This document shows positions 1 through 10,682 of a stretch of DNA of 64,000 nt, piece after piece. The stretch is from Castor canadensis (taxonomy: Eukaryota > Chordata > Mammalia > Rodentia > Castoridae): NCBI RefSeq assembly GCF_047511655.1, contig NC_133391.1, positions 111,575,384 through 111,639,383 on the forward strand. Direction: 5' to 3'. The notes under the pieces are model-generated. The model saw only the letters and a program-made list of their open reading frames with translations, searched no databases and was not told where the DNA came from. The translations under genes were made by a program, and so were the position numbers. The first letter of the stretch is position 1, and each line of letters begins with the position of its first letter.

Positions 1-177
1 ATTTAAGGTTGCCTCCTCCTTCCTTACACTGAATCGGTAGAAGCCCCAGGTCAGTCTCAGCCCTGGACAGACCCAGGGGTAAAACTCAGCAGGTTCCTGG
101 TCAGGGCTTTGTATAGGTTGGAGCTCTCAGTCTAGCCCCTCCCCAGGCAACCACTAGCTGGTTCATCGCCAACTCAC
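1..177 (-). other. CKMT2: CKMT2 intron (partial)
   Basis: Intronic sequence following the exon that ends at 178. It begins on the minus strand with a consensus GTGAGT donor at 177-172. The next CKMT2 exon lies outside the window. Confidence 0.9.
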
Positions 178-399
178 ATCAATGAGCTGCTGCTGGTCCT
201 TCTCAGTCATCTCCGACAGCTTGTAGTAGCGACCGGCCAGGTCTCCCTTGAGGCCCTCCAGGGCGGTGATGGCCACAATCTCTACCTCCCTTCGCTCGGC
301 CCGGGAGCAGGCAGGTGGCAGGCTCAGCCCTCGGATGCTGCGGCCCGTGCGCACTCGAGAAGATAGCACGTAGCGCTCGTCAAACATCCCCTGGGTGAT
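178..399 (-). CDS. CKMT2: CKMT2 coding exon 4: creatine kinase catalytic core, ATP-binding segment
   Basis: This exon is 222 nt, 74 codons, phase 0 at both ends. It reads [14 protein letters not shown] to QQQLID. It carries the creatine-kinase motif [12 protein letters not shown], whose serine and arginines contact nucleotide phosphates in the phosphagen kinase family, and then the helical stretch [14 protein letters not shown] at the start of the C-terminal catalytic domain. The acceptor is CTCAG at 404-400 and the donor GTGAGT at 177-172. Compared with the human protein as I remember it, Met replaces Gln after ITQG, Arg replaces His before YVLSS, and Ile replaces Asn before VAITAL; the catalytic-core residues are kept. 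The enzyme transfers phosphate between MgATP and creatine in the mitochondrial intermembrane space of heart and skeletal muscle. The remaining ~196 codons, including the reactive-cysteine loop, are off the left edge. Confidence 0.97.
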
Positions 400-854
400 C
401 TGAGCAGAGTAGAGTGAAGGGTCCTGGGGAAGCCCTGAATCATGGTCCTACTTCAACTGCAGTGGGTTTCCACTTGCTGCTCTGTAGCTTTCCCAGGGAC
501 CCTAAGATGCTGTATACAACTAAAACTGAACACATTTGAAACTAGATAAGAAAAGGGCACTCTTCATATCGTGGGGTCTGGAATCCATTATCCCCCAATA
601 GGTAGTTTGAGCTGATAAAAAGAAATGCTTTAAAAAAGGTTTAAAGTTCTCAGTGGCCAACCTGGAGTTATTTTTAAAGCCTGGAACCTTCTTAATGTGC
701 TCCATGGCCTTCCAGGGAGTGCACTGTACTTGAGCAGAAAGCAGAAACAGAGCCTTCACGGGACACCTAACCAGGGAAATGGCTCTTAAGTTCCTTCACT
801 GTGGGCTCTGCAGTGCCAACTTCCTGGGGAGGAGAGAGGGAGGCTGGAGCCTAC
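400..854 (-). other. CKMT2: CKMT2 intron, 455 bp
   Basis: Short intron with GTAGGC donor and CAG acceptor. It contains unique sequence only; I see no repeat or further exon. Confidence 0.85.
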
Positions 855-950
855 CTTGGATGCATCCAGATCCGTGGTGTGCTTCATCACCCTAGGGTCA
901 TAGCCATTGTGCCTTAGTTTGATGACAGGGTCAAAAAGGTCAGCAAACAC
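855..950 (-). CDS. CKMT2: CKMT2 coding exon 3
   Basis: This exon is 96 nt, 32 codons, phase 0, from [11 protein letters not shown] to TTDLDASK. It encodes the linker between the all-helical N-terminal phosphagen kinase domain and the catalytic domain, with the conserved family signature [15 protein letters not shown]. The acceptor is CTGCAG at 956-951 and the donor GTAGGC at 854-849. The preceding exon ends exactly on GAG, so the reading frame joins as ...ESYE|VFAD..., identical to mitochondrial creatine kinases. No stop or frameshift is present. Confidence 0.96.
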
Positions 951-2229
951 CTGCAGGAGGGAAAATGCCTCTGTTTCCTCTTAAATTGGCTCATCTAATA
1001 GTGAAAGATCTTTCTATCATTTGCCAGAGTTGATCCCTCCACTGAAATTTTTCATATTACCATGCAGGAAATGAGCATGAGAGTAGACTGGTAGATAGTA
1101 ATAAAAGCAAGCATATACCAGAAAAAACCTCTTGGCACATCTTTGCCCCTTGAGAGAGGGCAAGGTGCATATCCTCCTCCCTCTGGGATTCTGCCATTAA
1201 ACTGATCAAGAAACTCTTGTGGTTAATATCTGAAGTTTCTATTTTGTGGGATAAAAGAAGCTGCCAGGTCAAAGGCTAAGAAGCTTTGTGCTCAAAAGAA
1301 AAGTTCAGGTGCTAAGGTTTAAAGCAACATACTAAGACCCTGGGAAACCTACTGCACCAGAAGCACACAGCAGCAGTTAGGGCAAAGCAGGGACCTCTTG
1401 CCCTGTGAAGACCTTCCCCACCCCAGCATTTCTGTGCAATCTAGTCAACAAAACAAACAGACAAAACACAATTTAAGGGATTTCCTGTTACTTAAGAGAA
1501 GTAACAGAACACCCTGCAGCCTTTGGAACCTGTGGGAAGTGGGAAGGGCTTTGGGTTCCAGGAGATAGCACTAGTTTGGGACTCTGGGAGTCCAGAAGTA
1601 TACACTGGAATGGTCAGTGAGCCACTGGTTGTTTATTCAAGATGGCTTCTTCCTTCCTTGATGACCGCCTTCATGAGGAACTGCCTTCATCTCCTTATGG
1701 CAGAAGAATGCAAAGAGGGAGGCCTGAGGGAGGTGGGAGGCTCTGTGGAGAGGGGAGCATGGCTCTGTGCTCCACTAACAGCAGACCACCTGTGTTTCTG
1801 TGCCACAGATGAAGATGCTGTGATCATGGAATTTGTCCATGAGATTTGGTGAGTTCAAGAGGTGGGACTATAGCAATAGATAAGAGAATTCCAAACTAGA
1901 CACACGGAATCTGATACCACCCAGTAAGGACCAGCCACCAACACAACAGCTCCTTGGCAAGCTTAGATAGCTTACCATGCAACTCCTTTTCTCCAAGAGG
2001 AGGGATACTAGGGCAGCAGCTAAGGAAACCTTGTCCCTGGGAAGCTCCAGATCTCATCATTCCAGAAAGTCTTTCAGATTGTTCTTTGGGAACTAGCTTC
2101 CCTTAATGGGAGCCCTTCTGGAGGAGGCAGAAAGCTAGTCACATAGAGACGAGGTGGACTCTGGGATGGTGCACTTCATCCCTACCCAGGGCTGCCCCCT
2201 ACTCTGGAACCAGCAGTCAATGGCTTTAC
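951..2229 (-). other. CKMT2: CKMT2 intron, about 1.3 kb
   Basis: Intron between the third and second coding exons, with GTAAAG donor and CTGCAG acceptor. Apparently unique sequence; an open frame on the opposite strand at 1523-1852 has no recognisable homology and is treated as chance. Confidence 0.85.
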
Positions 2230-2428
2230 CTCATAGGACTCCTCATCCCCAGCCACCATGCCCACAGTCTTTATGAAGGGGTGGCCAGGGTTGTCCACTC
2301 CAGTCTGGATGCACTGGTCCAGGGTGTAGCCGTTTGGCGTCACCTTGTTGCGTAGCTTGGCATAGATGGTGGGGGTGAGGCACTCAGCCATACAGTTGTT
2401 GTGCTTGCGCAGGTCAGGATAGTCTGCG
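2230..2428 (-). CDS. CKMT2: CKMT2 coding exon 2: N-terminal phosphagen kinase domain
   Basis: This exon is 199 nt. Its first base completes a Ser codon split with the previous exon (AG|C), and 66 codons follow, from [16 protein letters not shown] to AGDEESYE. It holds most of the ATP:guanido phosphotransferase N-terminal domain, including [16 protein letters not shown], which leads into the flexible loop governing guanidino-substrate size ([14 protein letters not shown]). The acceptor is CCCACAG ending at 2429 and the donor GTAAAG at 2229-2224. Exon length and phase agree exactly with the family. Neighbouring exons join in frame on both sides. Confidence 0.97.
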
Positions 2429-2864
2429 CTGTGGGAAGAGAGAGGCTTTCAGCGAGCTGCCCGCAGAGGAAGGGCCTATCAAAGAGCTCAGTAATTGTTC
2501 TTGCACCAGTCTCTCTTTGGCCAGTGTACACAGTCGCAATTGACTGGAGTTGCCTTACAGTCATGACTTAAGAAAGCCCAAGCTTTTAAAAATAGCCTGT
2601 ATATATAATCCCAGTGAACTACCAAAGAAAATGGTGTGACCTTGACTAATTGGGACTCCACAATGCTTGCTGTACAAGCTACGACTTTGGCTCATATAAT
2701 GAGGGGATAAAGTGAAAGGTGAGCGTATGCAGACTTTTTTTTTTAATCTACCCACAAATTTTGGTAAAATTATATGAAAGCCATAGTTTGGTCCTTAGGT
2801 CTGTGGAAGATAGACTGGAGACTCTGCAAATGGAACTGCCTAGAGGGTCATTTATTTCTCTGTC

Positions 2865-2970
2865 CCCTGTCTATTAGGGAGGCTCCATGAGAGCAGAGAT
2901 TTTGCTTGCCTTGAGAGCAATGCCTGGCTGTTACAACAGGCATTCAGTAAGCATCTGTAGGAATAATACA
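2865..2970 (+). repeat. L2-like LINE 3' end
   Basis: The stretch contains GGGAGGCTCCATGAGAGCAG and AATGCCTGGCTG...TTCAGTAAGCATCTGT, the diverged pattern of the L2 3' end ('gagctccttgagggcag ... cagtgcctggcacatagtag'). Old and heavily mutated. Confidence 0.5.
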
Positions 2971-3409
2971 TAGAAAGACATAAAAAGACATCAAATGGTA
3001 CCCTGGGATATGCACTGGTTGAAGAACAGGGGATCCAAGACCACTATAGGCTCAAATACAGGCAATCTCACCTCAGAGATTCCTGAGGTACCTGGATGCC
3101 TGTGAGTCCCTCAGAGATGCTGATTTCCACAAAAGACAGCAATGTCTCTGAGCGACACCTCAGTGATTTCCTCATCTCTGTCCTCCATTCCTACCTACAT
3201 GGAATCCTAGACAGTCAGCATGTCACTCAGCCTTTTAGTGTGTGGCATCTCATCCACAGTCAGGTTCCAAGGGCTGAGAAAACATATCTGTTTTTTCCCT
3301 CATGCCACTCCTCCACTTCCCATCTGTAATGTCCATTGAAGCTCATACTTAAAAACAGTCCTATGACATCACATGTTCTGGAAGACAGTTGAGCAGTGAG
3401 TGAACTATG

Positions 3410-3610
3410 GATTTAGAATAAGGGGGCCTGGGTTTGCATTTGGCTGCAACTTGAGCTCTACTTAATTTCTAAGCCCTAAAAGTGTCATCACAAAAGGACA
3501 CTAAAATGAATAACACACCATGTAAAGTAGGTGCTCGGCATACATGCTAACATAACAGTCTCATAAAGTACATGCTCAACAAATGTTAACTATCACTTTT
3601 TATTATTCAA
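3410..3610 (+). repeat. MIR SINE, degraded
   Basis: It starts with a tRNA-like GGATTTAGAA...CCTGGGTTTGCATTTGGCTG and ends with AAGTAGGTGCTCGGCATACA and TGCTCAACAAATGTTAAC, the MIR 3' core pattern. Plus orientation; heavily diverged. Confidence 0.5.
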
Positions 3611-3803
3611 GTTCTGGACAGCAGTGACAATGTTAGACTTCTTGTGTGTGACACAAGTCACTAAGCTTAACAAATCTGAAAAATGATTGTCAATTTGACT
3701 TAATCATCTTGAAAGACAAAAAGATGTATCCTTGTGAGTTTCTGCTGGGGGAAAACATATTCCAGCTAGCACTTGGAATTATTTTGAAGCCAAGAGGACT
3801 TAC

Positions 3804-3955
3804 CTTGGGGGAAACAGCTTGTGCTGCTCCCGGGCCTCAGCGCACACCTTCTGCCTATTCAGCAGGTAGCCAGTGGTCAGGGCACTGGTGCCCATAGTAG
3901 CAAATAGGAGAGATGCATTGCGGCCAGTTAGCAACTTAGAGAAGATACTGGCCAT
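3804..3955 (-). CDS. CKMT2: CKMT2 first coding exon: start codon and mitochondrial transit peptide
   Basis: The start ATG is at 3955-3953 in a purine-at-minus-3 context (AAGATGGCC) and is followed by 50 full codons and two bases of a split Ser. The reading [17 protein letters not shown] begins the known sarcomeric mitochondrial creatine kinase presequence. This is a basic, amphipathic stretch without acidic residues until VCAEAREQ, typical of matrix-type import signals cleaved near residue 39. Mature protein then starts around the [12 protein letters not shown] segment. The enzyme ends up as octamers in the intermembrane space. The donor is a perfect GTAAGT at 3803-3798. The two family hallmarks, exact transit peptide and exact exon boundary, separate CKMT2 from the ubiquitous CKMT1 and from cytosolic CKM/CKB. 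Confidence 0.97.
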
Positions 3956-3974
3956 CTTCTTCTTGGGTGAGTGT
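3956..3974 (-). other. CKMT2: CKMT2 5' UTR part of the first coding exon
   Basis: Nineteen transcribed, untranslated bases lie between a pyrimidine-rich acceptor (TTTCTAG at 3981-3975) and the ATG. The acceptor shows that at least one non-coding exon lies further upstream, at higher coordinates, as known for this gene. Confidence 0.75.
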
Positions 3975-4287
3975 CTAGAAAGCAAAGAAGCTGTATCAGA
4001 GAGTGTTACAGGATGATCCTGAATCACAGCCGAGATCAACAAGCAAGATAAAAAGCCACAGCCACTGTTGAGTTTATTTCATTTTCTATTTCTTCTTTTT
4101 TCTTCACACTGCTTTGGAAAATATGGATGTAGACTCTATGAATTTCTATACCATTTTCTCTAGTAATACGATAAAAAATAAACTAAAAAGGGATTTAAGG
4201 GATTTCTACTACTAGATGTTTGACAGACAAGGTGCTGTTTTGGACTCTGTCACTGCACAACTAAGTAGGATGGATTTCTGGGTTTCT

Positions 4288-4428
4288 TTTTTTTGTATTC
4301 TTTTTTTTTTCCTTTTTCTTTTATTATTCATATGTGCATACAAGGCTTGGTTCATTTCTCCCCCCTGCCCCCACCCCCTCCCTTAACACCCACTCCGCCC
4401 CTTCCCTCTCCCCCCCCCCAATACCCAG
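4288..4428 (-). mobile_element. LINE-1 3' end stub with G-rich tract
   Basis: Read on the minus strand, a G-rich tract (C-runs on plus at about 4360-4420) is followed by GAAATGAACCAAGCCTTG, then TATGCACATATGAATAATA and a degenerate A-rich tail at 4288-4320. The same module recurs at 43327-43429. This has the structure of a 5'-truncated L1 ending in its 3' UTR polypurine tract. I recall this tail being common in beaver-lineage genomes, which is a memory-based impression. Confidence 0.65.
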
Positions 4429-4957
4429 CAGAAACTATTTTCTAATAGGTAGGGGACTCTCCAAGGACAATCCTCCCATCTACTACCCAAATATAAACTG
4501 GTATCAGAGCTGAGAATAACCAGGCTAGAGGTTTGGGTTGTCTTCAGGACAAATGACCTTCTGAGCTCTAAGCTCAGGATGTCAATGATGAAGTGGGGGG
4601 CTGAGTCTGGGACTCCCCCACTGAGTCAGAACCTTCGAAAGAGGCTGAAGTTGTCCAGGGTTAGCAGATTGGCATACCTTGTATCCTAGCAGAAACAGTC
4701 TCAAAATCTAAGAAAATTATATTCAGTTTAGGTACTGGATTCTTAGAGAGAAGATCAAACAACACTCCCAATCAAAGATCTCCTATCACATAAAAAGGTG
4801 CAATGAATGAGACCAACAGAAGAAATAACCATAGACTTAGATCTCCAAAGACTGAAAATCCTGATGTCAGACAAGAATATAAATTGCTTTAAATTGAATG
4901 TTTAAAGAACTAAGTGTAGAATCATAATCATGAGTTAGCAAGAAGAGATTATTAATG

Positions 4958-5042
4958 ACCAGGCTAGCCTGGTGCTGGTGGCTCACACCTGTAATCTTAG
5001 CTACTTTGGAGGCTTAGATCAAGAAGATCACAGTTTGAGTCT
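4958..5042 (+). repeat. B1/Alu-like SINE fragment
   Basis: GGTGGCTCACACCTGTAATC, then TTAGCTACTTTGGAGGC and AGATCACAGTTTGAG, form a 7SL-derived Alu/B1-type left half. It stops abruptly without an ID unit or A-tail. Confidence 0.7.
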
Positions 5043-6449
5043 ACTACACTTAAATGTTGACCCAAATACCTTGATAATTGGATATTTTCCTTTAGTTGCC
5101 TATATACTGATAAGTGTTCACATCAGAGTCTAGTTGAAAAGATAAATTTAAGAAGTAGTGTCAGAAGGACAGGATGGGAATGGTCTCCATGTGCAGCTTG
5201 GCAACAATTGGTGGTCTTCAAAAGCCTTCCTCCCCGTGAGGGTGGGTGACACCTGGGTGGGCGTCTGGCTCAAATACTGAGGTCTAAAATGTCATTATAT
5301 CTATATTTTAGTTTCTAGAAATAATATTACTTTATTTCTAGGAGTTCCAACATCCATTGGTGTCTAGACAGAGATGTGACATGATTTATGTCACTGATTG
5401 TGGGGAGGTTTTGATTGTAGCAAGCAAAGCAAACCTGGAACCAAAATTCTTAACTTATCCCTGCTTCTGTTCCTTCTAGAGAATTGACACAGAGTACAGG
5501 CTTTGGTGAAATGAAGAATTCCTGCTTCCTTGATTGTATGTTTTCACTCGCCAAGATACACAGAGATACTGAATTTTACTATTAAGTTCTCAATTTATAA
5601 ACTTGGATGTGAGATTGAAACAAGGGTCTCACTGAACCTTTGACTGGGAATGGCAGCTCTGTGCAGCTCTGAGACCCAGAGCCAGTCTTGCAATGAAATC
5701 TCTTTTCCTTGTGATTAAACGAAACCTCTGTTGCATGTTAAAATTAGTCTTTAAAATGCTGCACAGGCAGAACATGGTATTGTCTTGCATTCAGTGTCCC
5801 TGTTACCTGGCAGGTCCCAAACATTACAGAAGCAGTATTTGTGACTGAAACCCTTGCTCAGAAGAGGCTCCATTTTGTTATTTGCACAGATGATAGCATG
5901 AGGAGTAAGTAAATAAAACTAAGATGTTTGCTGATAAGAGGTAATCTGTTCCCACTGAAGCTGTCAGTATTTGGCTTTGCCTAGTTTCCAAACATGGTGG
6001 TTTTTATAAGTAATGAATCTTGTGAAACCACTTAGGCAGAAGTTTTGGAGTGAAAGGAAATCTTGGGCTCATGTGCAAAGCTATTCACATTTTTCAATTC
6101 CTTCTGTGTCCAGAGCCGCCTTCAATGTGGGCTCCCCTCCTGCAGCTAGAGGGGCTTGCTAACAGCTGGAGCATCACACATACACCGGGCAGAAAGTGCA
6201 CATCTGTTTCTCCAGGGCTTCACTTTAGAGTTGTTCTTCCCCTTGGGCAGACATTGAGCAGTCAAACAGAGTTTCCAATGCATAGTGGGCTCTAGTCCAC
6301 CAAGATTGCTCTCCCTGGGAACACTGCTGTTGGCTGTCACAAGGTTGAAGAAACTTGGTGTCCACTCAGATGACCCCTTCCTCTCATAGGAATTCCAGAA
6401 ATGGTCTAGGATTGGCTTCTAAATCCAGCAGGTAGCATGGAACTCAATC

Positions 6450-7040
6450 ATCAAGTAACTCTTGACTGAGGACCTGCAAAATGCCACACACTGTCCCAAG
6501 CAATGGGGATAAGACAGTGAGCAAAAGAAATACTGTTGCCTCTTTTGGGGCTTCTAACCTAAGTGAGAGAATGTTTCAAAACAGGAAAACAAACATAATC
6601 ATAGGTGGGAATGAGTCCAAAGAAGGAAGTAAGCAGGATATTACTCAGGAGAATTGGAAGTGATGTCTACTTTGAAATAGGCTGGTCAGGTAAAGAGAAC
6701 AAAAAAGTCAAAGTCCTAAACCTGGACAGAACTAGCTTTGTCCTAAGACAGAAGGGGTGTCGGTGGGGCTGAAGCACAGTGAACAAAGCAGAGTGAACTG
6801 ACGGAACGTCAAAGAAGCTGTCGGGCCAGGTTGTGCGAGGTCGTGAGATCGCCGTGAGGAACTTAGATTTTTTCCTCAGTGCAGAGGAAAATTACAGACG
6901 TGCTGACAAGCCGGGAATGGAGCTCAGTGCATCCTTTACAAAGGCTGCTCTGGCTGCTGTGTGTGGAGGATGCCCCAGGCAGGCATGGGTAGAATGGAAG
7001 CAGTTAGACAGTCCCAGGGCAGTCTTAGTGAGACCCAAGG
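6450..7040 (+). repeat. Ancient interspersed repeat, class uncertain
   Basis: GAGGACCTGCAAAATGCCAC and then AATGGGGATAAGACAGTGAG correspond to the common mammalian repeat pattern of 'accta.tatgtgccaggcactg ... ggatacagcagtgaacaaaa'. The similarity continues through a GAAGCACAGTGAAC / GGAGGATGCC-type body. Related sequence recurs at 27605-28010. I cannot assign the family with certainty. Confidence 0.4.
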
Positions 7041-7164
7041 GTACCTAGACCCAGGTGAGTCAGTGAGGATGAGGAGGGAGTGAGTACTTGCAATCTGTTC
7101 TGGGGTAGAACTGATAGGTTGTATTCATGGTTTGGAAGTGAAAAATAAGAAAAAAAAATCAAAG

Positions 7165-7262
7165 ACTGGAGGTGTGGCTCAAGTGGCAGAGCGCTGCATT
7201 ACAAGTGCAAAGCCCTGAGTTCAAACTCCAGTACCACCGACAACAAATAGCAACAACCAAAA
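7165..7262 (+). repeat. ID-type tRNA-derived SINE
   Basis: GGTGTGGCTCAAGTGGCAGA (A box) and GAGTTCAAACTCCAGTACCA (B box) are 30-35 nt apart, followed by an A/C-rich tail. This is the ID-like unit seen throughout the window. Plus strand. Confidence 0.8.
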
Positions 7263-7410
7263 ATCAAGGCTGACTTTGCAGTTTCTGGTCTGGAAGGAAC
7301 TCCCCTGTGGATCCTGAGGGACAGGCAAACCTATAAACTAAGAAAGTGGGCTGGAAGTTGCCTGTCCAGAGGACATGGGCTTTCTTTCTCTGGTGATGAA
7401 AATGTTGGGC

Positions 7411-7447
7411 TGGCTGGTGAGTGGCTCAAGTGGTAGAGCGCCTCCTT
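7411..7447 (+). repeat. Truncated ID-type SINE
   Basis: Only the A-box half (GTGAGTGGCTCAAGTGGTAG, AGCGCCTCCTTA) is present; the B box is missing. Confidence 0.6.
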
Positions 7448-7734
7448 AGGGTCATTATGAGGTGGAGCTACCCAGGGGAGGAGCAGTCAGTTCTGTGGTA
7501 CAGGTAGGTGTTACCTCAGTGTGGCAGTCCCAGGTTCCTTGTACCTGCCTCTGGTTCAGACTCCTTCCTCCTTAGGCTCCAACCTTGCAGAACCCTCTGC
7601 CTGCTTCCCTACTGCTGAGACTCAGAGCCTTCAATGCATTTCTCTACCCAAGCAAGCAATGTTTTCATTACAAGGAGAAAGAAAAGAATGGATAACCATT
7701 GTATGCCTGCTTGGATAGACACATTATATTCTTT

Positions 7735-7860
7735 TGCCACATTTTATAGCTGAAGATAAACATTCCTTTATACAGTCAAATGACTTATCCAGGGTCACAC
7801 TGTAAGTGGATTTTGGATGCATACCTGTCTGATTCTGGCCCAACCATAGCCAAGTTCTCC
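7735..7860 (-). repeat. MIR SINE fragment
   Basis: ATAGCTGAAGATAAACATTC, ATGACTTATCCAGGGTCACA and GTAAGTGGATTTTGG are the reverse complement of the MIR core (tgtgaccttgggcaag...). Confidence 0.55.
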
Positions 7861-9174
7861 CTCTATCCCCTTTTCTGGGTCTTGACAAATGAGTCTGACT
7901 TGCCCTGGGCCATCAACCATGTGGTGATGGATAAGAGAGTTTTAGATGCTCTTTGGGCCTTTATCAGTTACTGATGTCCCAGATACCTTACTTGGCATTT
8001 GACTCCTTGGTTAAAGCCAGGGGCAAAGGTTGAGTCTCCCTAATGTCCATAAGGTGGGCAAAACTGTGAGTAATAGATGGACGTAAGGCTGGCAAAGATG
8101 TAAGTAATAGATGGTCCCAAAGTGTTATTTGAGAGGTGAGAGGCAGGATGAGGAGGGCAGAAGGTGGGATGCACAGCCCCATAGAAGAGTATCCCATGAA
8201 AATTCACATGGTCTGCTTTTCCTCCTGTATGGCCTTTCAGGTATGTGTCTTAATGGTGAGTTTTTTCTAGGATTAGAGGCCAGCCACTGGGTGGAAGGGG
8301 AGGAGTTAAGTGTGTTTGAGGACAAGTTGCTAATACCCGAATGTGTCACCATAGTGACATCCTTTGGGAGCCTGCTGTAATGTACTGGAAAAGAGACAGA
8401 ATCTTGTCCAAAATTCTTCTGTCTTTGAAATTGAAACTCTTTGGAGCATATTCTAAAATAGAGTTGCTTCATGACTGTGGTGTATGTAGCGGAGGGGTTG
8501 CAGTGTGTTTCCAAGGCAGTCTGATAGTTCTTTCTGGAAATCCTGGATAGGCGACATCTGTGCCTGCTTGTACTTGGTCTTACAACCACGCTGAAACCTT
8601 CAGCACCATCAGACTGTCTAGACGTGGTCAGGCCAGGGCAGGTGAATAGAAAGGTTCACGCTGATGACGTTCACTCCATCGGAGATCACTGAGGCCCACA
8701 TCAAGCAGCCCCAGGACTTGGTCGGAGCAACAGGAATGTGAACAATATGAGGCAGGCAATTAGATGTGATAATCTCTTGTGATTTCCACAGGCCATGATG
8801 CATTACATCGAGTGACTTCATCTTATTTTACTTGTGACCTTTGTTGGTAAAAAGTGGCTTCCTTCCCTATGCCTTGGGAGGATTTGCAGAAAACTTCAGA
8901 ACCACTGGCAGAAGGCTCATATGTTCCCTCCTAGATACTCCTCAATCCATTCAGAGTATGAAACAAGACAAAGGGTTGATCAGGGTCCCTTTTGTCTTTT
9001 CTTGGGGGAAACTAAAGATTACATTAGGAATTTCATGAAGTCACATTTGGCTCATGCATGAATCTTTCAGGGACTGTAATGGGGGCCCAGAACACCCAGG
9101 GTATAGCCACCAACCTGACATTCAGATTCACAACTCCAGGGCATACACAATCTTAACTTGAAAAAAATCAAGAA

Positions 9175-9304
9175 TATGTATGTATGTATGTATGTGTATA
9201 TATATATATATATATACACATATATATACACATATATATATATATATATACACATATATATATATATATATACACATACATACATACACACACATATGTA
9301 TATG
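9175..9304. repeat. Compound palindromic microsatellite (TATG/TA/CA)
   Basis: A run of TATG repeats leads into three blocks of alternating TA separated by ACACA, ending in ACATACATACACACAC and CATATG. The left arm (TATG)n is the reverse complement of the right arm (CATA)n, so the tract can fold into a cruciform. Open frames across it are low-complexity artefacts. Confidence 0.95.
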
Positions 9305-9679
9305 TTTATTTGCATTTCTATCACTCTCCTAATATTATATACATATAAAATTTTGAAGTATTGATTGGCTATTTGGGTTTGATGCTAATGCAATAAATCA
9401 TTTTAACTTGTTTTGCTAAAAGTATTACCATTTCTTTCTCCTTACTGCTCCTCCAGTTTGGACTTTGCTTTTCATCACAGCCTGGTGCCCCGGTCTTTAC
9501 AAAATCTGTTCCCTTCTTACCTAAATGGACTGTGTCTGAGTTTCCAAAGTGTTCATAAGTTGCCCATTCATTTGCACTTGTGCGGCACAAGTTTGGTGTT
9601 TTTATTAGCATTTATTGGTGAACTTAACTATCATCTATCTCCTGCATGTTAAGGAATTCCTATTTGTATTGTCTTCATA

Positions 9680-9775
9680 GGTGGTGGGTAAATTCTTCAA
9701 GGAAAGGAACTTTTCTCTACCTGCTACATTTCCTTGTACATAGTAGTGCTCAGTAGCCATTCCCTCTCCAATGTT
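9680..9775 (+). repeat. L2-like LINE 3' fragment
   Basis: TTCTTCAAGGAAAGGAACTT and TTGTACATAGTAGTGCTCAG match the L2 3' end pattern loosely. Confidence 0.45.
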
Positions 9776-10206
9776 ATATAATTCCAGTTATACATTGTAT
9801 TATGATGCTTTGGTCAACAATGGGCCACATGGATGATGGTAGTCTCATAAGATTATAACAGAGCTGAAAAGTTCTTACTGCCTAGGGACATTGTAGTCTT
9901 CATGTAGGTCAGTACATACATTACATACGTATTTGTGATGGTGCTGGTGTAAACAAACCTACTGCACTGCCAGTCATATAAAAGTATAGCACAGACAATT
10001 TATAGGACATAATATTTGATGATAATAAATGACTATGTTACTGGTTTTTGTATTTACTATATTGTGCTTTCATCATAATTTTAGAGTGCACTCCTCCTTA
10101 TTTTTAAAAAAGTTGATTACAGTACAGTATGCTGTGTTACACAGGGAGCAGCTTCATATATACTCATGTTCCAGGGGCTCTTGATTGCATCAAGAGGCCA
10201 TGTGAG

Positions 10207-10276
10207 GGCTGGTGGAGTGGCTCAAGTGGTAGAATGCTTGCCTTACAAGCACAAAGCTCTGAATTCAAACCCCATC
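10207..10276 (+). repeat. ID-type SINE
   Basis: GGGCTGGTGGAGTGGCTCAA, GTGGTAGAATGCTTGCC and GAATTCAAACCCC give a monomeric ID-like unit with both internal boxes; the A-tail has been lost. Confidence 0.8.
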
Positions 10277-10682
10277 TAAGTTTCTGAAGAACACTCCATG
10301 ATGTTCTTCAATGAGCAAATCATCTAATAGTGCAGTTCTTAGAACTTATCTTGTCAACTAGCGACTTGTAACGATTTGCAAGCAGGTTCTGCCCAATTCC
10401 CAGAAGAAGGACATCTTACCAGCTTTCTGAGTGTATCCCTGTCAGATGCTGCACATAACTATAACAGAAGGTGTCCTTTCCCCTGGGCCATTCCCAACAT
10501 ACCTCCCCACCTGGACTGGCCCCTTTGCTTTGAGTATTTTTCATTTTTTAATTTGCTTCTCCCTAGTCCTTGTACCTAAGCCAATATGGACACACATGCT
10601 GAATCTAAACTTTAAAAAAATCTACTTCTATTATGCCAAAATGCATCCCTTTTAGCCCTAGATTTTGAAACTCTACCAATTG

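Larger units (their letters stand above)
2429..3803 (-). other. CKMT2: CKMT2 intron, about 1.4 kb
   Basis: Intron between the first and second coding exons, with GTAAGT donor. It contains an L2-like 3' fragment near 2865-2970 and a decayed MIR-like element near 3410-3610; the rest appears unique. Confidence 0.8.

Noticed and set aside
5150..5880. Possible retroviral LTR (GAGACCCAGAGCCAG..., CTCTTTTCCTTGTGATTAAA)
   Set aside because: No convincing TG...CA ends, duplications or family match; left unclassified.
8125..8589. 154-codon open frame on minus
   Set aside because: Composition and sequence match no family I know and there are no flanking gene signals.
9067..9364. Tyr/Ile/Val/His-rich frames on both strands
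   Set aside because: Translations of the TA/CA/TATG microsatellite.
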